The notes under the pieces: generated by a model
Databases searched by the model: none
Seen by the model: only the letters and a program-made list of their open reading frames with translations
What the model was told of the DNA's origin: nothing
Translations under genes and position numbers: made by a program
Source: Phaeacidiphilus oryzae TH49
Lineage (GTDB): Bacteria; Actinomycetota; Actinomycetes; Streptomycetales; Streptomycetaceae
NCBI RefSeq assembly: GCF_000744815.1
Contig: NZ_JQMQ01000004.1
Coordinates: forward strand, 830,343-894,342
Length of the DNA: 64,000 bases
Direction: 5' to 3'
In this document: one piece after another, positions 42,678-51,443 of the stretch
Layout: the number at the start of each line of letters is the position of its first letter
Position numbering within the stretch: the stretch's first letter is position 1

Positions 42678-43430
42678 TCAGACCTGCCCGTAGCCGCCGT
42701 CGACGTGGTAGTCGGCGCCGTTGACGTGGGAGGCTGCGTCGGAGGCGACGAAGGCGATGACGGCGGCGGCCTCTTCGGCGGTGCCGGCCCGGGTCATCGG
42801 GGTCCCGGCGCCCATTGTGGCGATGAGCGCCTGTCGTTCCTCGGTGGTGGCGGCCAGCTGGGCGATACCGGGGGTCTCCGTCGGGCCCGGGCTCACCACG
42901 TTGACCCGGATCCCGCGTGGGGTCAGTTCAAGGGCCCAGGTGCGGGCGAGGGCGCGGACCCCGGCCTTGGAGGCCGCGTAGAGACTCCGCCCGCGTGACG
43001 CCTTGTGCGCGGCCATCGAACCGGTGAGGACGATGGCGCCACCGTCCGCCAGCAGCGGCAGCGCCTTCTGGACGGTCATGATCGTGCCGGTGATGTTGAC
43101 GTCGAAGACGGACCTGATGTGGTCCTCGGTGATGGTTCCCAGCGGTGCGGTCGCGATCGCCGCCGCGTTGACGACCAGTGCGTCCAGCCGGCCGCTGCGC
43201 CGTTTCACCTGTGCGAAGAGCCGGTCGAGGTCGTCGGCGGAGCGCGAGTCGGCCCGCACCCCGACGGCATCGCCCGGTATGTCCGCGGCCGCCGCGGTCA
43301 CGGCGTCCTGGTCCCGGCCCGTGATGTAGACGGTGCCGCCCCCTTCGGCGATCTTCCGCGCGGTGGCGTGGCCGATACCGGCACTCCCGCCCGTCACGAC
43401 CGCGACCTTGTTGCGAAACGCGCTGCTCAT
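42678..43430 (-). CDS. SDR-family oxidoreductase
   Basis: 250 aa classical SDR: GGSAGIGHATA cofactor motif, LVVNAAAIA, VLTGSMAAHK (Ser) and SLYAASK (Tyr-Lys), ending HVDGGYGQV. ATG 43430. Divergent from the MmyB-like regulator gene; SDR/MmyB pairs of this layout are common in streptomycetes and the regulator usually controls the enzyme. Substrate unknown. Confidence 0.92.
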   Translation of the reverse strand: MSSAFRNKVAVVTGGSAGIGHATARKIAEGGGTVYITGRDQDAVTAAAADIPGDAVGVRADSRSADDLDRLFAQVKRRSGRLDALVVNAAAIATAPLGTITEDHIRSVFDVNITGTIMTVQKALPLLADGGAIVLTGSMAAHKASRGRSLYAASKAGVRALARTWALELTPRGIRVNVVSPGPTETPGIAQLAATTEERQALIATMGAGTPMTRAGTAEEAAAVIAFVASDAASHVNGADYHVDGGYGQV

Positions 43431-43633
43431 CGCACTCGTCGTCCGTTCATCCGTTCATCCGTCCCTCCGGGTGGCCATCCTAGGGGAGCGTCGTGGATGA
43501 CGTCCCCGGGAACGTCCTGAGGGACGCAGGTGGAGCGAGCCTGCGCCTGGTGCGGACACCGGTTCCAGAAGCCTGCGGATACTGGTACTGGCAGCACCAG
43601 GCCGACGCCTCCCGGCTCTGGCACAGTGGGCCT

Positions 43634-44473
43634 GTGCCGCCCACCGCGAACCGGACCGAACTACGGGAGTTCCTGCGCTCACGACGCGCGCGGGTCTCGC
43701 CCGAGGAAGCCGGCATACGCCCGGGGGGCCGTCGCCGCACCCCCGGACTGCGCCGCGAGGAGGTCGCCCAGCTGGCCGGTGTCGGCATCACCTGGTACAC
43801 GTGGCTGGAGCAGGGGCGGCCGATCAACGTCAGCTCCCAGGTGCTCGACGCGGTGGCCCGCACGCTGTTTCTGGATGCCGCCGAGCGCGACCACCTCTAC
43901 CGTCTGGCCGAGGTCCCTCAGCCCGCGGTCGTCAGGGATCCGCCGACCGAGCTCCCCGGCCACCTCGACACCGTCCTGGGAGCCCTGGACCCGTTGCCCG
44001 CCATGGTGGTCGACGCCCGCACCGACGTGCTGCGCTGGAACCGCGCATACGCGGCCCTGCACCCCGCTGTGGTCAGTGCTCCGCCCGGCGAGCGCAACAC
44101 CCTGTGGCACCTCTTCGCGGCCCCGGAGGGGCAGCACCGCATCGTCAACCGCGACGAGCAGGCGCCCGAGGCCGTGGCAGGGTTCCGTTATCGCTACAGC
44201 CAGAACGCGGGCGACCCGCGATGGCAGGACCTCGTCGCCCGTCTGTGCACCGCCAGCCCGCTTTTTTCTCGGCTCTGGGCCAGGCACGACGTCGCTCCAC
44301 CGCGCCTGTGCGACAAGCGCTACGGCATCACGGGGATCGGCGAAGTGAGCCTGCGTGCCACCGGCATGGAACTGACCGACCACCCCGGCGTCCGCCTCGT
44401 CGTCCAGACCCCCACCGACACACGCAGCCGCGAGAACATCGACCGCCTGCTGCGCCGGGCAACGCCCCTGTGA
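43634..44473 (+). CDS. MmyB-like XRE-family transcriptional regulator
   Basis: 279 aa. N-terminal HTH (LREFLRSRRARVSPEEAGI, RRTPGLRREEVAQLAGVGIT, WYTWLEQGR) and a PAS-like MmyB domain (MVVDARTDVLRWNRAYAALH, RYRYSQNAGDPRW). These regulators bind fatty-acid or other ligands. GTG 43634 gives the standard start; the open frame extends further upstream but without homology. Divergent from the SDR gene with about 200 bp between. Confidence 0.9.
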   Translation: MPPTANRTELREFLRSRRARVSPEEAGIRPGGRRRTPGLRREEVAQLAGVGITWYTWLEQGRPINVSSQVLDAVARTLFLDAAERDHLYRLAEVPQPAVVRDPPTELPGHLDTVLGALDPLPAMVVDARTDVLRWNRAYAALHPAVVSAPPGERNTLWHLFAAPEGQHRIVNRDEQAPEAVAGFRYRYSQNAGDPRWQDLVARLCTASPLFSRLWARHDVAPPRLCDKRYGITGIGEVSLRATGMELTDHPGVRLVVQTPTDTRSRENIDRLLRRATPL

Positions 44474-44705
44474 CGATGGGGCCGAGGCCCGGGTACGGGC
44501 CAAGCTCCACCGCCTTGGTCCTGGACGGACTCGGTGCCCGCAGTGGGCTCGGGCTCGAGGTGGTCCGGGGGTGTCGCGGCCGTCGAGGCAGGAATCTGGA
44601 AGGTCCCCGTTGGGGTGGACTGTGCTTGGGCCGCCCGGTCCCAGCACCTGGAAGTGTGGAACACCGCCGAGCGCACGGTGTGCTATCGCCGTTCTCGGGG
44701 CTGGT

Positions 44706-45522
44706 TCAGGCTCGGTTTGCTCCTGCGTCGGCGAGCAGGGCCGGGTCTGTCTGCTGACTGGCCGTCAGCTCGATGTTCGGGCACCGCGTGGGCAAGCCGG
44801 GGATCTCAGCCGGCCGGTCGCAGCGTTGGAGGAAGTCGGCATACTCCACCAGTGCCTGGGGGTCCCCGTGCTCGACGGGACTGACATACCACTGCTCGGC
44901 GCGCTCGTCCTCCTCGTCCAGGTCGTCGTGGATCAGCGCGAGATTGAGATACGCGTGGACTTCTCCCTCCTCCCGGGCGGCGGCCTGGTAGTGGGGGATG
45001 GCCGCCCGCTGGCGACCGGTGTCGGCCAGGAGCAGCGCGTAGGCGAAGGGGGCCTTGTGCTGTCCCTCGGCGAGGGCTGCGCGCAGGTATTCCTCCGCCT
45101 CGGCGTGCTGGCCGCTCGGTACCAAGGCGTGGCCGAGCGGCACCAAAGCGATTGAATTCGACCCAGTCGTTCGGGGAGCCGGAGGCGAAGAGGACTCTTC
45201 CCTTGTGGATTGATTCCAGGTAGATCACATCTGTTGCGAGCAGGGAAAATGCCTGCACGTCCCGCTCCCGCGACAGGTCCAGTGGATGAGCCACGAATCG
45301 ATCTCGGGCGCGCCCTTGGGGGCCGCCGCTCATCGCTTGTGATCTCAGTTCTGAGAATGCTGAAATCTTGCGGGGGTCGGCGAGTTCCTCGTCTACATAG
45401 AGGTCGATCGACGTCGTGCCTCCGACATGTTCGATCTCGCGGGCGATCCAACGGAGCAGGGCTTCGCCTTTGGGGGGTCCTGGCACAGAGATAAGCATGT
45501 CTTCATCCGCCGAAAAGGCCAC
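44706..45522 (-). pseudogene. TPR/Sel1-like protein gene broken or fused at about 45.15 kb
   Basis: From ATG 45522 to about 45150 one frame encodes an unrecognised, lower-GC N-terminal part (ISVPGPPKGEALLRWIAREI, DLYVDEELADPRK). From about 45150 down to 44706 a second frame encodes TPR-like repeats (QHAEAEEYLRAALAEGQHKA, AYLNLALIHDD, HGDPQALVEYADFLQ). The base composition changes at the same point. It is either one gene with a frameshift or a recombination join of two genes. A separate start (ATG 45146) could express the TPR half. Confidence 0.6.
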
Positions 45523-45660
45523 ATGGAATTTGGATAGGCGGCCGGGGTACCAGATCTATAGTGAGGCGCACCGGGGATTCCTGGCCGCTGAGAGAGTTCT
45601 CCGGGGAGTTTGATTCCGCTGGTATCTGGTCGATGCCTCCGGGGCACGGGTCGTCTCCGC

Positions 45661-45852
45661 CTATCGCCTTCGCAGGGAATCCCGACCCCAGAAGTATGCC
45701 AGTGAGATGGTTCCACCCGTGAGCAGAACTCTGGCCACCCCATCCGGATTGCCGAATGCGAGCGCCGAGCCCGAACCTATTGCAAGAAGCCCGGCCCACA
45801 GGCTCGAATCCTTCCAATTCCGCTTTCTGTCCACGGTGGCCAAGCTCCTCAT
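45661..45852 (-). CDS. Small membrane protein, unknown
   Basis: Up to 63 aa with two hydrophobic stretches (LWAGLLAIGSGSALAFG and VARVLLTGGTISLAYFWG). ATG 45852 or, with a better ribosome site (GAGGAG), a GTG about 24 bp further in could be the start. The composition is AT-richer than surrounding DNA. It abuts the TNT-like gene back to back. Confidence 0.45.
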   Translation of the reverse strand: MRSLATVDRKRNWKDSSLWAGLLAIGSGSALAFGNPDGVARVLLTGGTISLAYFWGRDSLRRR

Positions 45853-46225
45853 GGTAGTACATTGCACATCGGCCGATCTGCATGAACTCTCCGCACAAGC
45901 CGGCTGCCTGCTTCCTTCGCTGCGACAGCCCCCCGTGGCCGACCGGCTCGCCTCCGCCGAGCGGGCCCTACCCCCGACCAACCTCCACGACGGGTACCAC
46001 GTGTACCGATGGACCAAGGACTGGACGTCGGCCGACGCGGATGCCTACGCGGAAGCACACGGACTGGCAGATGGCGACATCATGGGCAGCGAGGTGTCGC
46101 CCGGCTTCGGCCGGCCCGGTCGGGGAACCCGGTACAAGCTCCCGGGTATCTTCAGGACCGACGGTACGCACGCCATGAACGTCCAATGGCTGCTCAGCAA
46201 CGGCTTCCTCAAGGAGGTGGAGTGA
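45851..46225 (+). CDS. TNT-domain (DUF4237-like) toxin tip, N-terminally truncated
   Basis: Up to 124 aa from ATG 45851, but homology starts at about 45950: ERALPPTNLHDGYHVYRW, SPGFGRPGRGTRYKLPG and the ending VQWLLSNGFLKEVE. This is the C-terminal two thirds of tuberculosis-necrotizing-toxin-like NAD+ glycohydrolase domains, normally the tip of long secreted proteins. The N-terminal 'RFG' part and any secretion domain are missing. The usual GGGTQ(Y/F) motif reads RGTRY, so a key Gln is probably lost. It overlaps the next gene by GTGA. Confidence 0.65.
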   Translation: MVVHCTSADLHELSAQAGCLLPSLRQPPVADRLASAERALPPTNLHDGYHVYRWTKDWTSADADAYAEAHGLADGDIMGSEVSPGFGRPGRGTRYKLPGIFRTDGTHAMNVQWLLSNGFLKEVE

Positions 46226-46983
46226 GAATCACCGAGCTGCGGCCGGCCTTGCGCACCGCCGGAGTCGACGACGCCGTTTATCGGCTGGAGGGCGAGCCGT
46301 GGAACCCGGCCGGGCCGGGCCCGGACCACGGAGGGATCGCGCTGCTGCGCTCCCGCGCCGGCGAGTGGTATGTGCTCGGGGGAGCCGATGCCACCTACGG
46401 CACCTACTCCCGCCTGCGCACCTTCGGCACGGAGGAGGAAGCCTGCGAGGTCTTCTATCGGGAGATGACGCGCCCGGAGCCGTTCGCCGTGGAGAAGGTC
46501 GCCTGGGCGGCCGAATTCGAGGCGCGACGCGCCGAGAACCGGGCGCACGCCGACCGGACCTGGCCCGAGGCGGCGCGGGTGCGCGAGCACTGGCATCGCA
46601 TCTGGCAGCGCCGCGAGGCGCAGGACCAACCCGCGATGACTGCCGTGGAACTCGACCAGGCGCTGCGCGAGGCCGGCAGCCGCGGCGGGCTGCGGATAGG
46701 GGGCATCGACCCTGTCAACCGGGACAACTGCACCCTCGCGGCGCCGTGCCCGGACGGAAGGTGGTGGATCGCCTGGAGCGGCGAACGCGGGGGCGGCGGC
46801 CACTATCTGGCCGTGGGGCTGACCGAAGCCGAGGCCTGCACCTTCCTGTTCAACTCGGCCACCGCGCACGGCGTCGCGGACCGCCCCACATCGGCCCAAT
46901 GGCGTGGCCAACTCGAAGCCGCCCGCTGGAACCGCGAACAACGCCCCATCCCGCCGTCACCGTGGCCGGACCCGGGGCGCTGA
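46222..46983 (+). CDS. Candidate TNT immunity protein with two internal repeats
   Basis: 253 aa, GTG 46222 overlapping the toxin stop (GTGA) with AAGGAGG just before, so translation is coupled. The protein is an internal duplication: ELRPALRTAG... GEWYVLGG... TFGTEEEACEVFY matches ELDQALREAG... GRWWIAWSG... GLTEAEACTFLF. No signal peptide or membrane helix, as expected for a cytosolic antitoxin. The family is not one I can name; immunity is inferred from position and coupling. Confidence 0.65.
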   Translation: MRITELRPALRTAGVDDAVYRLEGEPWNPAGPGPDHGGIALLRSRAGEWYVLGGADATYGTYSRLRTFGTEEEACEVFYREMTRPEPFAVEKVAWAAEFEARRAENRAHADRTWPEAARVREHWHRIWQRREAQDQPAMTAVELDQALREAGSRGGLRIGGIDPVNRDNCTLAAPCPDGRWWIAWSGERGGGGHYLAVGLTEAEACTFLFNSATAHGVADRPTSAQWRGQLEAARWNREQRPIPPSPWPDPGR

Positions 46984-47641
46984 GCACCCGATTCACAAGC
47001 CGAGCGGGCGCGCACACCTGCAGAAGATGCTCACGGCCATCCCCCTGACGGACGACGAAAGAGCCGCCGTGAACGACGGCCAGGCTGCCCTTGACCAGCC
47101 GCTGGAGTGAATCACCGACGTCTCTACTCCCGCCGGGCCGACTCCCCGGTAGATCGGCATCCCCGCTCGGGCCACGTTGATGCCGGTCATTGAGATCAAC
47201 CGGAAACCAACAGGGCAGTAACCCTCAACGACCCAGCCGATGTCGAACATGGTCCGGCTGGGCCTCACCGACCTCGATGCGGACCACCCGGATTAGGGAG
47301 CCATCTCGCGGGGCAGCGCCGGCCAAGAGCTGCCCGCCGTCCGCCCGTGGACCATCCGCATACGGGCGGTGGCGCGCCCTCACCTCATCCGCCCGCCCCG
47401 GGCGGGCGGTGTGTGTCGGTCGGTCCAGGAACTGCACGGGCACCTGGGGGCGGGCCTGGGCGCGGGTGCGCTGATGCGCGTCACCGCGACGGACGTCGGA
47501 CGTGACGATCAGTCAGCCTCGGCGCTGAAGCCTTCGGTTCTATCAGCTCAGGCATGCCGGTGCCGAGCTGCGTCAGCCGCTTCGTGGGGCCGTCGGCTCA
47601 GGTCGGCGTGTCGCGGCGTCGATGCGGCTTAGCCTGCGGTC
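46984..47641. other. Gene-poor stretch with a recombinase-like relic
   Basis: About 660 bp. Contains the fragment at 47011-47220; the remainder has no supported gene. Confidence 0.5.
47011..47220 (+). pseudogene. Possible C-terminal relic of a site-specific recombinase
   Basis: The frame reads LTAIPLTDDERAAVNDGQAA, then two in-frame stops inside TDVSTPAGPTPR and what follows. 'IPLTDDERAAVEDG..AL' followed by 'DVPTPAGPTPR' is a C-terminal phrase of streptomycete integrase-like proteins as I recall it. At least two nonsense changes. Confidence 0.4.
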
Positions 47642-48760
47642 ATGATGTTTCGTTCGCGTCGCCTGGAGGAGCTGCTCGGCGCTCGCCTGAGCGCGGTGAC
47701 CTATGCCGATCTCGCCGGCCTGGTGGCCAACACCGAGGCGGCCGAGGACGAGGAACTGGACTACAAGCGCGAGATCACGGCCAAGGACGAGGCGGGCAAG
47801 GAGGAGTTCGCGAAAGACCTTGTCGCCTTCGCCAACCATCGCGGGGGAGTGCTCCTCGTCGGCATGACCGAAACCCAGGGCATCCCGCGTCGCGTCACCG
47901 ACGCCGATCTGTCCGACGGGCACATGCGTCATCTGCAGCAGGTCGCCTCGCGCTGGACGTCGCCGCCGGTGCCGTTCGAAATGCGCGCCGTGCACAACCC
48001 GGAGAGTCCCGGCCGCGGGTTCCTGCTGATCGCGGTGCCCAGGACCGGCCTGCACCCGCACGCCATCACCATTGCGCCGGTCAGGGCGAGCGAGAACACC
48101 CTGCGTTACCCGCGCCGCTCGGGCAGCAAAACGACCTGGATGACCGAGACCGATGTCGCCACCGCCTACTACGACCGGCTCCGTGCGGCCGCCGCCCGCG
48201 ACCAGCGCCGGGACGAGGTCGAGGCCGAGCTCTTGGCCGCGTTGCCGGCAAGCAACATCGCCCACCTCATCGTCACCGTCGTACCCGAGGCTCCCGGCAC
48301 CATGGAGATCACTCAGGACAGCTACGAGCGGCACAAGCACACCCTGCTGAACACCTCGCTCCCGGGTCAGGGTGGCCGCGTCTTCCACGATGTGCGGATC
48401 GGCGCCCGCCGCCTCATCCCGCTCAGCGACTCCCGGGCCACCCAGCAGTACTACGGGCAGCTGCACCGCGACGGCGCCGGATCATTCGCCGGCCAACCCC
48501 AGCGCAACCAGCGCAACCAGAATGGCGAGGAGTTCCACTACAGCGACCCCGGCGCGATCGTCCACCTGCTGCTCGGGGCGCTCCACCTGCTCGGCCAGCA
48601 CGCACGCGACCGCTGCGGCGCCACCGGAACGGCCCTGGCGAAGGCCTGCCTGGTGGAAGCCCCCACCAGCATCCGCATGGGCCCGCCAGACCCCAGATGC
48701 ACCCGATGCCCCGCTACCGCCTTGACCGCCTCGACCGAACCGGCTGGTTCCTCGAACTGA
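47642..48760 (+). CDS. AlbA_2 / Schlafen-type ATP-binding protein
   Basis: 372 aa. Residues ~25-160 form an AlbA_2 domain: EDEELDYKREI, FAKDLVAFANHRGGVLLVGM and the HAITIAPVRASENTLRYPRR stretch. The second half (from ~185) is unrecognised, with LLAALPASNIAHLIVTVVPE. Such proteins act as regulators or as parts of anti-phage and toxin systems. ATG 47642. Its C-terminal 20 residues overlap the next gene in another frame, so the last part may be a truncation. Confidence 0.75.
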   Translation: MMFRSRRLEELLGARLSAVTYADLAGLVANTEAAEDEELDYKREITAKDEAGKEEFAKDLVAFANHRGGVLLVGMTETQGIPRRVTDADLSDGHMRHLQQVASRWTSPPVPFEMRAVHNPESPGRGFLLIAVPRTGLHPHAITIAPVRASENTLRYPRRSGSKTTWMTETDVATAYYDRLRAAAARDQRRDEVEAELLAALPASNIAHLIVTVVPEAPGTMEITQDSYERHKHTLLNTSLPGQGGRVFHDVRIGARRLIPLSDSRATQQYYGQLHRDGAGSFAGQPQRNQRNQNGEEFHYSDPGAIVHLLLGALHLLGQHARDRCGATGTALAKACLVEAPTSIRMGPPDPRCTRCPATALTASTEPAGSSN

Positions 48761-49008
48761 GCACCCAGACCAGCGCGTACGCCCATGCCGAGGCGGCCGT
48801 GCTGCTCGACGAGCTCGCGGACGGCGGCACCGGCCTGGCCCAGGCCACCTCGGCGCTCGCCGGCGAGCTCTTTCAGGCATTCGGTATCGCTGAATGCACC
48901 CAGATCAGCCACGACGGAACGGTCCAACTCGCCCAGTGGCCCGCCGATTTCCGCGAGCTCATGAGCCGCTGGGCCGAGATGAACCAGGTCCCTTGCGCCG
49001 GCCCGTGA
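48697..49008 (+). CDS. Small acidic protein, unknown family
   Basis: 103 aa (or 100 from the next ATG), overlapping the AlbA_2 gene by 64 bp. RYRLDRLDRTGWFLELSTQT, a helix AEAAVLLDELADGGTGLAQA and WPADFRELMSRWAEMNQ. It is probably soluble. A fragment of the same sequence lies at 11.9 kb, beside the Imm-5-like gene, so this small gene appears more than once in the window and may belong to mobile or conflict modules. Confidence 0.6.
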   Translation: MHPMPRYRLDRLDRTGWFLELSTQTSAYAHAEAAVLLDELADGGTGLAQATSALAGELFQAFGIAECTQISHDGTVQLAQWPADFRELMSRWAEMNQVPCAGP

Positions 49009-49186
49009 GCGACGGCTGCCCCGCTCCTGACGCTGCCTCTCAAGCGCAGGGCGGCGCTCTTCTCCCAGCCGGTTGGGGCGTCCGCATCGCGTCCTTCGTG
49101 GTCAACACCCGTGGTGCCGCCATGCTCCAGGGGGAATCGATTCTTCCCGCCGGATACAGGCGGAATGTGAGGGATACGGTGCTTGC

Positions 49187-49915
49187 ATGCGAAATGTGAC
49201 TCGCTGTCAAGCGATGAGGTCCCGCAGGGTCTCCCGTATCGCCCGGGCCGCCGCTGCTGCTGCGTTGCTGCTGAGCGCCGGCTGCTCCGCCGCCACCCAT
49301 TCCGCCTCCGGGGACGCGGACGCGCAGGCCGGCCCGGCCGGGGATGCGGCGGTGGCCCGTCCCGCGCTGGCCATGGGTCCGGGGCCGCAGCCCACCTACA
49401 CCGTCCAGCGTCAACCCGCCCCCGGTACCTGCCACTACCGCGCGGACCACGGACAGCCGCTGCCGGATCCGGCGTGCACGCCCGGAGCCCTGTCCCCGGC
49501 CGTCACCACCGGCACGCTGCGGACCACGATCTGCCGGCCGGGCGGCTACACCTCTACCATCCGCCCGCCCGCGGCGGTCACCGGGGCGGAGAAGCGCGCC
49601 AACGCCCGCTCCTACGCCTACACGGGCAGCCCGCACGACGCCGAGTACGACCACCTGGTCCCCCTGTCCCTGGGCGGCGACCCGAACGACCCGCGCAACC
49701 TGTGGGTGGAGCCGCCTTCTCCGGGACATCAGGCCGGTGCGGGCGTGAACAACCCCAAGGACGCCCTCGAGGAGCAGCTGCACACCGCGGTGTGCTCCGG
49801 CCACGTCCCGCTGGCCGCCGCCCAGAAGGCCATCGCCACCGACTGGGCCACCGCCGACCAGAAACTCGGCCTCCCGCCGGCGGCCACCGGCACCACAGCC
49901 AAGTCCGGAGGCTGA
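49187..49915 (+). CDS. Secreted lipoprotein with HNH-nuclease-like motif
   Basis: 242 aa. Basic N-terminus (RSRRVSRIARAAAAAALLL) and lipobox LSAGC suggest export and lipid anchoring. The C-terminal 100 residues contain EYDHLVPLSLGGDPNDPRNL, then NNPKDALEEQLHTAVCSG: the DH..PLSLGG..N..NL pattern of HNH/GmrSD-type endonucleases. It may digest environmental or competitor DNA on the cell surface. ATG 49187; a second ATG 27 bp in is possible. Confidence 0.78.
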   Translation: MRNVTRCQAMRSRRVSRIARAAAAAALLLSAGCSAATHSASGDADAQAGPAGDAAVARPALAMGPGPQPTYTVQRQPAPGTCHYRADHGQPLPDPACTPGALSPAVTTGTLRTTICRPGGYTSTIRPPAAVTGAEKRANARSYAYTGSPHDAEYDHLVPLSLGGDPNDPRNLWVEPPSPGHQAGAGVNNPKDALEEQLHTAVCSGHVPLAAAQKAIATDWATADQKLGLPPAATGTTAKSGG

Positions 49916-50200
49916 CCCCGAGCCGATCGAACAGGGCCCTCCGCGGGAGCAAGCGGCAGAACTAGCCCAAGAGGCTGCAAACCGAGGGGAGTTGGTCCCG
50001 TGCCATGCCGTGACCCGCGATCAGTAGTCGGCGCCGTGTGGTCGTCGACCAGCTGGCGCTCTCGTCCAGCCGCGCCCGCTGCAGTCCCGGGCGAACGCCG
50101 GTTCGGTCCGCCGGCTGCTCGGTGGCGGCCCCGCGACTGCGCTCGGGTGTGTGCCCGGCCGTGCTCCAACGCCGCCCGATACCGATGAGGAGCTCTGCCT

Positions 50201-50370
50201 GTGACTGAGTTTTCCTTGCCGAGCGGTCTGGGCCAGTGGAGTAGTGAGGAGTTGGCCCGGTGGCTGTGTATGACCTTGAAGGGGACGAGACCGCGCCGCC
50301 GGGCTATTACGAGACGGCCGTGCGGGCGGTCTACCGCCTCATCCTCGCCGACGACGCCGCGGCGGAGTGA
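50201..50370 (+). pseudogene. Small gene broken by a frameshift
   Basis: GTG 50201 behind GAGGAG gives TEFSLPSGLGQWSSEELARW; a coherent second half (YDLEGDETAPPGYYETAVRA, then VYRLILADDAAAE and stop at 50368-50370) lies in another frame, the switch being at about 50265. Together they would make a 56-residue acidic protein. Function unknown. Confidence 0.5.
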
Positions 50371-50433
50371 CACGGCTGCTGGGCCGGGTACTCGAAGGCC
50401 GCCCCTCATCGTCGGGGACCATAGACGGCGGGC

Positions 50434-50484
50434 GGGGCGCCCCGGTCGGCCGCGGCTGGTTGTCGCGACCGACCGGGGCACCCC
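50434..50484. terminator. Long hairpin between convergent genes
   Basis: A 16-bp stem (50434-50449 with 50469-50484, one mismatch) around a 19-base loop. It lies 12 bp before the stop of the XRE gene and 64 bp after the broken small gene, so it could end transcription from both sides. Confidence 0.75.
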
Positions 50485-50496
50485 GCGGCCTGCAGG

Positions 50497-51252
50497 TCAG
50501 GTGGGGGCCAGCAGGTTCCCGGTGAGGACGCCGGCCGCGATGATGGCCAGCAGGGTGATGCCGAGCAGTACCAGTGCCGGGGTGTCGATCCGGACGAGGA
50601 GCTCACCGCCGAACCTGACGTCGACGCTCACCCGCCTCGACTGCTTCTTAGCCGGCGCGATCGCCATGTCGTACAAGTCGCGCAGGGCCTTGACCTCCCC
50701 CTGCCCGGAGCCGAAGGCCTCCAGGACCTTACCCACGGGCCCCCACGTGCGGGGCAGCGGCTGGTCGTTCATCCAGCCCACCAGCTCACGCATCGGCACC
50801 CCGCTGCTGATCGTGATCCGATCCATCGGCAGGGACTGCTGCTCGTACAGCGCCCGCAGGTAGACCGCGAAGCGGGCTCGGGGACTCTCCGGAGCGGGGA
50901 GGTCGATCAGCGCCCCGGTAAGGTCGGTTCGCTCCAGCGGTTCGACGGTGGCCTCTGCGTGCTGCGCGGCGCGGTCGACCGCCTCGAGCCGGTCGTGGAC
51001 ATAGCGCCACCGGTCCACCCAATGGCCGACGTCGCCCCCGCATGCCTGCACGTACTGCTTGGTCATCGTCAGGCTCGGCAGCCGGTCGCCCGCCGTCGCC
51101 TTCGACAGGGCGCCGGGTGAGTAGCCGGCCCGCGGGGCCAGCGCGCGCAGCGACAGCCCGCACGTCGCCTTCAAGCCCTTGAGATCCCGGGCGAAGTCTG
51201 CGACCAGGCGATGGGTATGTCGGCGGTCCCCCCGCACCAACATGGTGCTCAC
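50497..51252 (-). CDS. XRE-type HTH protein with a C-terminal membrane helix
   Basis: 251 aa. An HTH near the N-terminus (LRALAPRAGYSPGALSKATA), a central helical region, and at the end one membrane segment (ALVLLGITLLAIIAAGVLTG). This layout puts a DNA-binding domain on a membrane anchor. GTG 51252 overlaps the preceding gene's stop by GTGA, so translation is coupled. It might relay a surface or conjugation signal; no family name beyond the HTH is supported. Confidence 0.75.
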   Translation of the reverse strand: MSTMLVRGDRRHTHRLVADFARDLKGLKATCGLSLRALAPRAGYSPGALSKATAGDRLPSLTMTKQYVQACGGDVGHWVDRWRYVHDRLEAVDRAAQHAEATVEPLERTDLTGALIDLPAPESPRARFAVYLRALYEQQSLPMDRITISSGVPMRELVGWMNDQPLPRTWGPVGKVLEAFGSGQGEVKALRDLYDMAIAPAKKQSRRVSVDVRFGGELLVRIDTPALVLLGITLLAIIAAGVLTGNLLAPT

Positions 51253-51443
51253 CGCGGCGCCGTCCTCAGCCGGAGCAGCCGCGCGGGGGCAGGGGCGGCA
51301 GCCCGCAACAACAGGGCCATCCCCGCGGCGGTGACGGCGGCCGGGAAGCGGGTGCTGTGCCACTGCAGCACCAGCAGTACCATCAAGACGACGAGGACGC
51401 GCATGGTGCGCAGCCCCTCGCCGCCCGCTAGGTGACGGGTCAT
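51249..51443 (-). CDS. Small two-helix membrane protein
   Basis: 64 aa: MRVLVVLMVLLVLQW and FPAAVTAAGMALLLRAAAP are hydrophobic. ATG 51443 has AAGGAG 5 bp upstream, a strong site, and the gene is coupled to the XRE gene downstream through GTGA. Similar tiny membrane proteins occur next to transfer (Spd-like) genes in actinomycete elements, but no direct match can be claimed. Confidence 0.6.
   Translation of the reverse strand: MTRHLAGGEGLRTMRVLVVLMVLLVLQWHSTRFPAAVTAAGMALLLRAAAPAPARLLRLRTAPR

Noticed and set aside
44474..44705. Coding fragment after the MmyB gene
   Set aside because: Short frames in several directions, none with a start signal or known motif.
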